Of a stretch of DNA of 8,809 bases, positions 1 to 6,835 are shown piece by piece (position 1 is the stretch's first letter; each line of letters begins with the position of its first letter). Source of the DNA: Nitrospiraceae bacterium (GTDB taxonomy: Bacteria; Nitrospirota; Thermodesulfovibrionia; Thermodesulfovibrionales; UBA9159); the NCBI GenBank assembly GCA_003453735.1, contig DMNE01000237.1, positions 428 through 9,236 on the forward strand, written 5' to 3'. The notes beneath the pieces were generated by a model, which was not told the origin of the DNA, ran no database searches, and was given only the letters and a program-made list of their open reading frames with translations. A program made the translations under genes and the position numbers.

Positions 1-2208
1 TTCGTCTATGACTCGAAGAAGTCCGGCTCCATTACCACTTCTCACCTTCGTTTTGGCAAAGACAGGATACTCAGTCCCTATCTCCTTTCAAAGGCGAACT
101 TCATCGCCTGCCACAATCCATCGTTCCTCGAAAAATACAATATACTCGCTGGCTCGGAGAACGGGGCCACTTTCCTCTTGACCACGTCCCATCCCAGGGA
201 CAAGGTATGGGACACCCTGCCTGTTGAGGCACAAGAACAGCTTATTGCGAAGAATATGAAGTTCTTCATCATCGATGCCATATCGCTTGCCGAAGAGATT
301 GGTCTCGGGGCCAGAATCAATATGATCATGCAAACAGCATTCTTTATTATCTCGGAGATCATCCCGAAAGAGGATGCCATTAAGGCGATTAAAGGAGAAA
401 TCAAAAAAACCTATCTGAAAAAGGGCGAGAAGGTGCTCGAGATGAACTATGCTGCGGTCGACAGGGCTCTGCGGAGCATTGTTGAGGTACGTGTCCCAGA
501 CAAGGTCACGAGCACGATACGGCTGAAGCCGCCTGTGCCCGCGGACGCGCCCGAGTTCGTCAAGAATGTAACGGCTAAGATAATCGCGGGCAATGGCGAT
601 TCCCTGCCCGTTTCTGCAATGCCCTCCGATGGTACATGGCCGACGGGAACTACCCAGTATGAGAAACGCAACATCGGCGTCCATGTCCCGATCTGGGAAC
701 CCGATATTTGTATCCAGTGTGGCCAGTGCGCCTTCGTCTGTCCGCACGCAACGATAAGGATAAAGGCTTACGACCTGGCCCTCCTAAAGGAGGCTCCTTC
801 GGGCTTCAGATCCGTCGATGCAAAGGGAAAGGAACTCGAGGGCCTGAAGTTTACCGTCCAGGTGGCCCCCGAGGACTGCACTGGCTGTGGTTCCTGTGTG
901 TTCATCTGTCCCGGATTTAAGAAAGACTCGGAAGGCAAGAAGATCCCCGGGTTCAAAGCGATCAATATGAGGGCCCAGGAGGCAGTGAGGGCCCAGGAGG
1001 CAAAGCACTATGCGTTTTTCCTCAGCCTCCCGGAAACAGACCCTTCACGGTATAACGTAGCAACAGTTAAGGGAAGCCAGTTCGTGAAGCCACTGTTTGA
1101 GTATAGCGGTGCATGTGCAGGGTGCGGAGAAACGCCTTATCTCAAACTACTTACGCAGCTCTTTGGCGATCGACTTCTCGTTGCCAACGCGACCGGATGC
1201 TCATCGATCTATGGTGGTAACCTGCCCACTACACCGTATGCGAAACGGGCCGATGGCAGAGGCCCCGCATGGTCGAATTCTCTGTTCGAAGACAACGCCG
1301 AATTCGGCCTCGGGATGAGGCTCACAATGGACAAGTTCAGTGCCCAGGCATTGGAACTCATCGAGAAGATCGCTCAGAACCCCTCATATGACGATGCGCG
1401 TGCACTCTTCGATTCCATAAGGAATGCAGATCAAATGACACAGGAAAAGATCGAGCTACAGAGGACCCGCATCGAGCTACTAAAAAATAGACTCTCGAAA
1501 GACAGCTCACCCGAGGCAAAAAGCCTTCTCTCGCTCGCCGATTACCTCGTCAAGAAATCTGTCTGGGCGGTCGGCGGAGATGGGTGGGCCTATGACATCG
1601 GTTACGGCGGGCTCGACCAGGTTCTTGCATCAGGGAAAAACATAAACATCCTGATCCTCGACACCGAGGTTTACTCCAATACGGGAGGACAGATGTCCAA
1701 GTCAACCCCTCTTTCCGCTACCGCTCAGTTTGCGGCTGCTGGGAAGAGGACGCCGAAAAAGAACATCGGCCTCATCATGGCCACGTACGGAAACGTGTAC
1801 GTCGCGCAGATTGCCTTTGGTGCTAATCCTGCCCAGGCGGTCAGAGCATTCGCCGAAGCTGAGGCATACAACGGCCCTTCGTTGATTGTCGCCTACGCGA
1901 CCTGCATCGCACATGGCATCGATATGAGCAAGGGCATCGAAGAGCAGAAAAAGGCTGTCGCCTGTGGCCACTGGCCTCTCTACCGTTATAGCCCGGAGCT
2001 CGAGGCCCAGGGCAAAAGCCCTCTTGTGATCGACAGCAAGGAGCCAACGATTTCCTTCGAAGAATATGCATATGATGAAAACCGTTACAGGGCATTGAGG
2101 GTGATCAACCCGGAACTGGCGGCTACACTCATGAAACAGGCTGAAGCAGACGTAAAGCGGAGATGGCAGTATCTGAAGCACATGGCAAAGTGGTCTCGTG
2201 AACAATAA
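1..2208 (+). CDS. nifJ: Pyruvate:ferredoxin (flavodoxin) oxidoreductase, C-terminal part (5' end outside window)
   Basis: This enzyme oxidatively decarboxylates pyruvate with CoA to acetyl-CoA and CO2, reducing ferredoxin in the cytoplasm. The frame is open from base 1, so the in-frame TTG near 178 is not the start. About 735 residues are present, roughly the last 60% of a ~1,170-1,200-residue homodimeric-type enzyme. In order (residues counted from base 1) there are the end of the gamma domain (YDSKKSGSITTSHLRFG), the EKR linker domain (~100-165), two 4Fe-4S motifs (CIQCGQCAFVCP from 237, CTGCGSCVFICP from 293) and the TPP domain. The TPP domain has CAGC at 372, GDG at 526-528, DTEVYSNTGGQ from 554 and YATC with Cys635. 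Cys372/375, the Cys in ATGCSS and Cys635 match the four ligands of the proximal cluster. Pyruvate is the family default. Another 2-oxoacid cannot be excluded because the N-terminal substrate domain is missing. A ferritin-like gene follows 50 bp downstream. Confidence 0.96.
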   Translation, partial: FVYDSKKSGSITTSHLRFGKDRILSPYLLSKANFIACHNPSFLEKYNILAGSENGATFLLTTSHPRDKVWDTLPVEAQEQLIAKNMKFFIIDAISLAEEIGLGARINMIMQTAFFIISEIIPKEDAIKAIKGEIKKTYLKKGEKVLEMNYAAVDRALRSIVEVRVPDKVTSTIRLKPPVPADAPEFVKNVTAKIIAGNGDSLPVSAMPSDGTWPTGTTQYEKRNIGVHVPIWEPDICIQCGQCAFVCPHATIRIKAYDLALLKEAPSGFRSVDAKGKELEGLKFTVQVAPEDCTGCGSCVFICPGFKKDSEGKKIPGFKAINMRAQEAVRAQEAKHYAFFLSLPETDPSRYNVATVKGSQFVKPLFEYSGACAGCGETPYLKLLTQLFGDRLLVANATGCSSIYGGNLPTTPYAKRADGRGPAWSNSLFEDNAEFGLGMRLTMDKFSAQALELIEKIAQNPSYDDARALFDSIRNADQMTQEKIELQRTRIELLKNRLSKDSSPEAKSLLSLADYLVKKSVWAVGGDGWAYDIGYGGLDQVLASGKNINILILDTEVYSNTGGQMSKSTPLSATAQFAAAGKRTPKKNIGLIMATYGNVYVAQIAFGANPAQAVRAFAEAEAYNGPSLIVAYATCIAHGIDMSKGIEEQKKAVACGHWPLYRYSPELEAQGKSPLVIDSKEPTISFEEYAYDENRYRALRVINPELAATLMKQAEADVKRRWQYLKHMAKWSREQ
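968..1002 (+). repeat. 17-bp direct repeat inside the oxidoreductase gene
   Basis: Bases 968-984 are repeated exactly at 986-1002 (period 18, one base between copies). The repeat is in frame and encodes RAQEAV RAQEAK just after the second 4Fe-4S motif. Confidence 0.9.
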
Positions 2209-2246
2209 AGGTGGAGTCGTATTTGAATGCTTATCCCTAGACTAAG

Positions 2247-2252
2247 AGGAGG
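2247..2252 (+). promoter_or_regulatory. Ribosome binding site of the ferritin-like gene
   Basis: A perfect AGGAGG lies 6 bases before the ATG at 2259 and fixes that start. Confidence 0.85.
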
Positions 2253-2258
2253 CTGGTA

Positions 2259-2744
2259 ATGGATATATACGAATTTGCGATGAAGATGGAAAAGGATGGC
2301 GAGAACTATTATCGTGAGTTAGAGAAGAAAGCAGCGAATGTTGGGCTTAAGAACATATTCACCATGCTTGCGGATGCCGAAGTAGTCCATCACGATATCT
2401 TTAAGAGATTGAAGGAGAAGGAAAAGGTCAAGGTGGTTCACACAAGGATATTGTCGCAAGTGAAAAACATCTTTGAACAAATGCGAGAGGAAGAAATCGA
2501 CACTCCTGCTGCCATCACGGAGACAGAATTGTATAAAAAGGCCCAGGAGATTGAGAAAAAATCAAGGGCGTTTTACGTCGAGAAGGCGGGCGAAGTAAAA
2601 GAGCCGGATCAGAAAGAACTTTTTCTCAAGATCGCTGACGAAGAAAAGAAACACTATTTAATATTGGAAGAAATAACCGGATTTGTTTCACGGCCCCAGA
2701 CATGGCTCGAAAATCCGGAGTGGTATCATTTGGAAGACTATTAG
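2259..2744 (+). CDS. Ferritin-like (rubrerythrin-type) di-iron protein without rubredoxin domain
   Basis: This is a 161-residue four-helix ferritin-like protein. Two repeated half-motifs carry the expected di-iron ligands: Glu11 (MEKDGENYY) with Glu41 and His44 (AEVVHHD), and Glu99 (IEKKSRAFY) with Glu129 and His132 (EEKKHY). There is no CxxC rubredoxin domain, so it is the short rubrerythrin-like form. The C-terminus is Trp/Tyr-rich (TWLENPEWYHLEDY). Members of this superfamily act in peroxide reduction or iron handling in anaerobes, but the precise activity of this one is unknown. It lies 50 bp after the pyruvate:ferredoxin oxidoreductase gene on the same strand with no visible terminator between. 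Co-transcription is plausible and would place an oxidative-stress protein beside an oxygen-labile Fe-S enzyme (inference). Confidence 0.88.
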   Translation: MDIYEFAMKMEKDGENYYRELEKKAANVGLKNIFTMLADAEVVHHDIFKRLKEKEKVKVVHTRILSQVKNIFEQMREEEIDTPAAITETELYKKAQEIEKKSRAFYVEKAGEVKEPDQKELFLKIADEEKKHYLILEEITGFVSRPQTWLENPEWYHLEDY

Positions 2745-2873
2745 TGGAACTAAGTTTATGAGAGAATACTTCAGTGCCTGCAGTAATCATACTGTACATT
2801 GTGTATGAGCTATTGTCTGGTCCAAGCGATGCCCCTTATTTAAACAGAGGTTCTCGATAAGAAGACATAACCA

Positions 2874-2887
2874 CTTGTAATTACAAG
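2874..2887. repeat. 14-bp perfect palindrome
   Basis: CTTGTAATTACAAG reads the same on both strands. This form is common for dimeric regulator operators, but it lies ~350 bp upstream of the nearest identifiable promoter. A regulatory role is therefore a guess. Confidence 0.35.
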
Positions 2888-3231
2888 ATATTGCCCAAGA
2901 GCTACTGAGCACAAGTACAGATTTACATCTAGAAGTTCGAATCCCATGGAAAGAATCATGTCTTCCTTCGCAGAAGCGGATATCTGACTTTCGTAGATAC
3001 GGCGCTGCTCTACCCTGTCGTTTACCGGTAGCTGTCTTGATTGCACAGTTCGTCCTGTTTTTCGCAGAGCGCCTCCCATAGACCGAGTGCACAGCGACTT
3101 GTCCGCTATCTCCTGCTGCTTGCCATGGCTCAGCTTCGTGTCCAAATATTGTCATATTTTGTTCTAAACATATCACCAGCTATTGACCCCTCTTTAGAGG
3201 TAAGAATGTTGACTTTTCTCAACCGTTAATC

Positions 3232-3259
3232 TTGACAAGAGCAAGTCCCATGGTAACAT
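3232..3259 (+). promoter_or_regulatory. Sigma70-like promoter for the thiolase/DUF35 operon
   Basis: A perfect -35 box TTGACA (3232-3237) is followed after 16 bases by TAACAT (3254-3259, 4 of 6 matches to the -10 consensus). It lies 46 bp before the ATG of the thiolase-like gene. An AGGA ribosome binding site sits at 3292-3295. Confidence 0.6.
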
Positions 3260-3304
3260 CACAGTAAGTGCACAGAACCTTTTGATAGAAAAGGACATTG
3301 GCCG

Positions 3305-4597
3305 ATGCGTCCGGTTTACATGATCTCAGGGGGTATCACCAAATTCGCCAAGGCCCATCCCGACAAGGATTTCCGCCTCATGGTAAAGGAAGCGTTTGAC
3401 TACGCACTGTCTGTTCTTCCCGGTCTCACCAGGGAGATAATCGATGGGAGCGTCTGCTCCTACTTCTCCGACCACTTTACCCGCCAGCTAAAGGCAGGGG
3501 CAATGGTCCAGGATTATCTGGGGCTCTGCCCGAAACCGTCTAAAAGGATAGAAGGGGGAGGCGCCACCGGCGGTCTCTGTTTTCAGTCGGCATGGGAGGC
3601 GATCGCCTCGGGGCGAATGGAGGTCTGCCTTGCCATGGGATTCGAAACCATGAGTCGGGTCAACACATGGAAAGGAAACGAATTCATCGCACAAGCCTCT
3701 GACACAAACTTTGACTACCCGGTAGGCGGCTTCTACACCGGCTATTACGCCATGATGGTGCAACGACATATGCATGAATTCGGAACGACAGTGGAGCAGA
3801 TGGCAAAGGTTGCCATCAAAAACCACGGCAATGCGATTCATAATCCTTACGCCCAGAGGCCAGCAAAACTAACGATTGAAGACGTCCGATCCTCTCACAT
3901 GGTTTCCACTCCTCTCACCATTCTCGATTGTTGCACGATGTCAGACGGCGCGGCAGTAACCATCCTCGCATCACAGGAGATGGCCAAGAAGCTCTGCCCG
4001 AGGCCTATCAGGATAACCGGAATCGGCTGCGGCACCGACACGATGAGGATGGCGGATCGCCCCCACGGCAAGGTTGTCCTTCTCCCCCACGAGTCCGAGG
4101 AGGATTACCGGGAGCTGAAGTACCCCGGGGTCCACTCTTTCCGGGCAGGGAGGATCGCAGCAAAGCTCGCATACAAAATGGCGGGGATAACCGACCCCGT
4201 TAAGGAGCTGGATTTCGTTGAACTCCACGACGCCTACACCTCGTCGGAGATCCAGACCTATGAGGATCTGGGATTCTGCCGCTATGGTGAGGGAGGAAAC
4301 TTCGTCGACTCAGGTGCCCCTTTTATGCCAGAAGTGGATTACGGCCTTACCTTTCATGCAGGACGCTGGAAGAATCTCCCTGTAAACCCTTCCGGCGGCC
4401 TTCTCGCCTGCGGTCATCCCGTAGGAGCCACCGGCCTCATGCAAGCGGTCTTTGCCTTCTGGCAACTGCAGGGAACCATCGGCAGGCATCTCAACAATGA
4501 CACACTGCAGGTACGAAACGCAAAACGAGGACTCATTCACAGCCATGCCGGGACCGGCACGTATATCGCGGTGACGATTATGGAAAGCGTAACGTGA
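3305..4597 (+). CDS. Thiolase-superfamily protein (DUF35-partnered, archaeal-thiolase/SCP2/Ltp2-like)
   Basis: The 430 residues match the thiolase fold of the class that works with a separate DUF35 protein. The N-terminal MRPVYMISGGITKFAK resembles the usual start of that class. The second half carries the HDAYTSSEI motif (His308-Asp309), NPSGG...CGHPVGATG (His371) and a final HAGTGTY strand (412-420). In relatives with thiolase activity the nucleophilic Cys lies 17 residues before the Gly of the ASG motif (Gly103 here). In this protein that position is Gly86 (GGC at 3560-3562), within EGGGATGGLC, and the nearest Cys is Cys92. The canonical nucleophile therefore appears absent. Family precedents for the pair include archaeal acetyl-CoA thiolase, BbsAB of anaerobic toluene degradation, and Ltp2-ChsH2, a retro-aldolase built on the thiolase fold. 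An acyl-CoA lyase or aldolase role is possible and the substrate is unknown. The stop overlaps the next gene's GTG. Confidence 0.85.
   Translation: MRPVYMISGGITKFAKAHPDKDFRLMVKEAFDYALSVLPGLTREIIDGSVCSYFSDHFTRQLKAGAMVQDYLGLCPKPSKRIEGGGATGGLCFQSAWEAIASGRMEVCLAMGFETMSRVNTWKGNEFIAQASDTNFDYPVGGFYTGYYAMMVQRHMHEFGTTVEQMAKVAIKNHGNAIHNPYAQRPAKLTIEDVRSSHMVSTPLTILDCCTMSDGAAVTILASQEMAKKLCPRPIRITGIGCGTDTMRMADRPHGKVVLLPHESEEDYRELKYPGVHSFRAGRIAAKLAYKMAGITDPVKELDFVELHDAYTSSEIQTYEDLGFCRYGEGGNFVDSGAPFMPEVDYGLTFHAGRWKNLPVNPSGGLLACGHPVGATGLMQAVFAFWQLQGTIGRHLNNDTLQVRNAKRGLIHSHAGTGTYIAVTIMESVT
4594..4597 (+). promoter_or_regulatory. GTGA stop/start overlap (translational coupling)
   Basis: The thiolase-like gene ends in TGA (4595-4597), which overlaps the GTG start (4594-4596) of the DUF35 gene. 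A GGAA lies ~8 bases upstream. The next in-frame ATG (4606) has its AGGA only one base away, so GTG is the better start. The overlap suggests coupled synthesis of the two subunits. Confidence 0.7.
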
Positions 4598-5079
4598 GTA
4601 AGGACATGGATATCAAGATGTCCGAGACAGAGGACGGGAGTGTCCTGTTCGGTATAGACCCGATTATTATTAAGCAGCACTATGAGATCGACTATATCCA
4701 TTCCTACGCACAGGACTCTCCATTCTTCGCCGGGCTGACAAAGAAGAAATTGCTTGGAAGCCGCTGCACCAGTTGCGGCTATGCCTATGCCTCTGCGCGG
4801 GCGCACTGCATGGAGTGCGGGGCAAAAACCGCGTGGTTCGAGCTTCCCCTAAAAGGAAAGGTTCATACCTTCACTACCTGTCACTTCGGGAGCGAGGCGT
4901 TCCTGAAGGAGACTCCGTTCACCCTCATCCTTGTGGAGTTTGACGGAGTGGATACGCTCTTTCTGTCGAAGCTTGTAGGGGTGAAGCCCGGCGATGCATG
5001 GATTGGGATGGCAGTAAAGGCCCGGTTCCTACGCAACTGCAAGTTTAAACCAACTGATGTCTATTTTGTCCCCGCATAA
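4594..5079 (+). CDS. DUF35 / Zn-ribbon OB-fold acyl-CoA-associated protein
   Basis: This 161-residue protein has a rubredoxin-like zinc ribbon followed by an OB fold, the ChsH2/DUF35 architecture. The zinc site is Cys58-x2-Cys61...Cys72-x2-Cys75 (CTSC, CMEC). The OB-fold part follows with GKVHTFTTCHFG (88-99), ETPFTLILVEFDGVD (106-120), a LVGVKPGD turn (127-134) and a last strand before VYFVPA. DUF35 proteins form complexes with thiolase-superfamily subunits and help bind or channel the CoA ester. The 4-bp overlap with the thiolase-like gene strongly suggests that this is its partner. The ~40 residues before the zinc ribbon are typical of stand-alone members. It has no catalytic motif of its own. 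Confidence 0.9.
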   Translation: MSKDMDIKMSETEDGSVLFGIDPIIIKQHYEIDYIHSYAQDSPFFAGLTKKKLLGSRCTSCGYAYASARAHCMECGAKTAWFELPLKGKVHTFTTCHFGSEAFLKETPFTLILVEFDGVDTLFLSKLVGVKPGDAWIGMAVKARFLRNCKFKPTDVYFVPA

Positions 5080-5141
5080 AGCAGATCGCTATAATGCACA
5101 ACAGCAGGCTCATCAGTACAACGTCTTCTCGTGTTACTGTA

Positions 5142-5181
5142 GCCTGTCGGGAACTTCCTTTCAGGATAATCCCGGACAGGC
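5142..5181 (+). terminator. Hairpin in the spacer before the acyl-CoA dehydrogenase gene
   Basis: GCCTGTC-GGGA (5142-5152) pairs with TCCCGGACAGGC (5170-5181) as 11 base pairs with a single bulged C and a 17-base loop. T-rich sequence follows, but not an uninterrupted T run. It could be a weak terminator or attenuator for the thiolase/DUF35 operon, or an mRNA processing structure. Confidence 0.45.
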
Positions 5182-5223
5182 ATATCATATTCTTTTATTT
5201 ATGGTCTTTTTGCAGTAACTGTT

Positions 5224-5228
5224 GGAGG
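5224..5228 (+). promoter_or_regulatory. Ribosome binding site of the acyl-CoA dehydrogenase gene
   Basis: GGAGG followed by 6 bases and the ATG at 5235. It supports this start although the N-terminus is unusual for the family. Confidence 0.85.
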
Positions 5229-5234
5229 TGAAAC

Positions 5235-6404
5235 ATGTTTTACCTTAAGGAGCAAAGAAACATCATCAGGATGTTTTTCCCGGACTCTAGAGAGTACGAG
5301 ACAATGCTTGAGTCGATCGGGATTTTTCTTGAGAAGGAGATCCTGTTGAATGCAAAGAGGGTGGATCAGGAGGCAATATTTCCGAGGCATAATCTCGCAA
5401 CAGTAGAGGTAAAGCAGATCATGGCCATGCCTTTTCCACAGACCTTCAATGGACTGGGACTTCCGCTTCCTGTCTACATCGCGGCCTTGGAAATGCTGGC
5501 CAAAGCATGCGCAAATACCGCCCTGCAGGTGGATGTCCAGAACATGGTCTGCGAAGGTATAAGACTTTTCGGAAATGATCGTCAGAAGCATCACTTTCTT
5601 TTAGAAAACGGCCTCGTGGAAGGAACACGTCTCATAGCCTTCGCACTCACAGAGCACTGCTGTGGTTCTGATGCCAAATCAATCCAGTCGCGGGCGATCC
5701 TCTCGGGCGATTCGTATATCCTGAGTGGCAGCAAGACATTAATCACTAATCCCGGAGAAGCGGATTTTGTTCTTGTGTTTGCAAAAGCCGAGAAGGGGCT
5801 TTCAGCTTTTCTCATGCCAACAAAAACAGCCGGATTTGACGTGACGGAAGCTATTCCCAAGCTTGGGTTCAGGGGCAATCAGTTATCGGCAATCCGTCTC
5901 AAAGACTGCGTCGTTCCAAGAGAAAACCTTCTTGGAGAGGAGGGGAAAGGGCTTGACTGCGCGAAACAGATACTCAACGCGGGGAGGCTGTCGATTGCAG
6001 CGATAGCCGTCGGGATAGCTCAAGCTGCTCTCGAGAAGGCTCTTTCATACAGTAAGAAAAGAAAGGCATTCGGCGAGAACATCGCGCACTTTCAAATGAT
6101 TCAAGAAAAGCTGGCTAATATGGTAACACAGATAACTGCCGCAAGGCTACTTACGTATTACGCAGCAAATTTGAAGGAAAAGGGCGAAAATATGGTATCG
6201 CAAGTCACGCAAGCCAAGCTCTTCTCTGCCGAGATGGCTTTAAGGGTGTGCGACGATGCAATACAGATCCACGGGGGCTACGGTTACACAGACGCATTTG
6301 ATGTGCACCGGCATTGGAGGGATGCGAGACTCCTCACCATCGGGGAAGGCACTTCCGACATATTGAGGCTCTTAATAGCCCACTTAGAGTTGAATGCAGT
6401 GTGA
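5235..6404 (+). CDS. Acyl-CoA dehydrogenase family protein
   Basis: This FAD enzyme introduces a double bond alpha,beta to a CoA thioester and normally passes electrons to electron-transfer flavoprotein. At 389 residues it is of standard length. The FAD/substrate motif ALTEHCCGSDAKS (137-149) stands where most members have ALTEP-x-AGSD. LSGSKTLITN (163-172) follows, then the middle beta domain and the C-terminal helical domain with KKRKAFGENIAHFQ (274-287) and QIHGGYGYT (344-352). The catalytic base is Glu371 in IGEGTSDILR (GAA at 6345-6347), the medium-/short-chain type position. The first ~50 residues are not family-typical. It lies 155 bp downstream of the thiolase/DUF35 pair, so the three may serve one acyl-CoA degradation route. 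The chain or ring substrate cannot be read from the sequence. Confidence 0.95.
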   Translation: MFYLKEQRNIIRMFFPDSREYETMLESIGIFLEKEILLNAKRVDQEAIFPRHNLATVEVKQIMAMPFPQTFNGLGLPLPVYIAALEMLAKACANTALQVDVQNMVCEGIRLFGNDRQKHHFLLENGLVEGTRLIAFALTEHCCGSDAKSIQSRAILSGDSYILSGSKTLITNPGEADFVLVFAKAEKGLSAFLMPTKTAGFDVTEAIPKLGFRGNQLSAIRLKDCVVPRENLLGEEGKGLDCAKQILNAGRLSIAAIAVGIAQAALEKALSYSKKRKAFGENIAHFQMIQEKLANMVTQITAARLLTYYAANLKEKGENMVSQVTQAKLFSAEMALRVCDDAIQIHGGYGYTDAFDVHRHWRDARLLTIGEGTSDILRLLIAHLELNAV

Positions 6405-6658
6405 CGGGAGGGGATGCTTTCGGGGCATAGCGGCAAACGCCAGCTCGCAAGCTTGTGCCTCCGGAGCGACCTCAATAAAAAAAGAGCCCCTGGTTAAAAC
6501 TTTCTATACAAAAGAAAACTGACCGAGCTATCTGTGCTGCTCCGTGCGTCCTGGCTAATGCGGGAATCCTAGAAGGGAAGCATGTGACACATATCCCATC
6601 TACAGAGAACAGGCTTGGCAATTTTGCATATGAAGGAGAAATCGTAGTTGAACACTTA

Positions 6659-6835
6659 TAGGCACGACATCCTCCATCCTGGGCAGAAAAGCTCAGGTTG
6701 TCTTGAGGGACCAAAGCTCCCTCTTGGCGGCAAGACATCTACCGGTGTTGGCTTCGCCCATTCGCCTCGTGCGATTACTTCCCAGGAAGCGCTCTGTGCG
6801 TGCGCCCTATCCAAGTCACCGTTCCCAAAAAAAAA
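6659..6835. other. Foreign insert within the DJ-1 remnant
   Basis: About 177 bp lie where the intact family has a short strand and turn between VVxD and GPGT. The insert ends in a run of nine A (6827-6835). I see no coding similarity, no terminal inverted repeats and no clear target duplication. The boundaries are estimates from the protein pattern. It contains the folded segment at 6662-6772. Confidence 0.45.
6662..6772. repeat. Potential four-way-junction structure (closing stem plus three hairpins)
   Basis: GCACGA (6662-6667) pairs with TCGTGC (6767-6772). Inside lie three hairpins: CCTGGGC/GCTCAGG (6678-6684/6691-6697, seven pairs with one G-U); GTCTT+GAGGGA with TCCCTC...AAGAC (6700-6710/6718-6723 and 6732-6736, 8-base bulge); and GGTG..GGC/GCC..CGCC (6744-6766). 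It matches no RNA family I know. The strand cannot be decided because the pairing works on both. Confidence 0.4.

Larger units (their letters stand above)
2745..3304. other. 560-bp spacer without a convincing gene
   Basis: Short open frames exist on both strands, the longest on the minus strand at about 3176-2787 and 3145-2840. None has a ribosome binding site, a recognisable domain or support from a neighbour. The segment holds a 14-bp palindrome (2874-2887) and, at its right end, the promoter and leader of the thiolase-like gene. Confidence 0.6.

Noticed and set aside
1702..2205. Long minus-strand frame opposite the TPP domain
   Set aside because: It is the antisense shadow of a well-conserved coding region and has no domain pattern.
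178..2208. TTG at 178 as the start of the oxidoreductase gene
   Set aside because: The frame is open to base 1 and the upstream residues (YDSKKSGSITTSHLRFG) are conserved gamma-domain sequence, so the gene continues to the left.
2932..2950. tRNA T-loop-like string (GTTCGAATCCC)
   Set aside because: The flanking bases do not form a T stem, and no acceptor, D or anticodon arm can be found around it.
2787..3176. Minus-strand open frames (about 129 and 101 codons) in the spacer before the thiolase-like gene
   Set aside because: The two overlapping frames have no Shine-Dalgarno sequence, one begins with TTG, and neither shows a domain or family pattern I recognise. Composition alone is not enough to call a gene.
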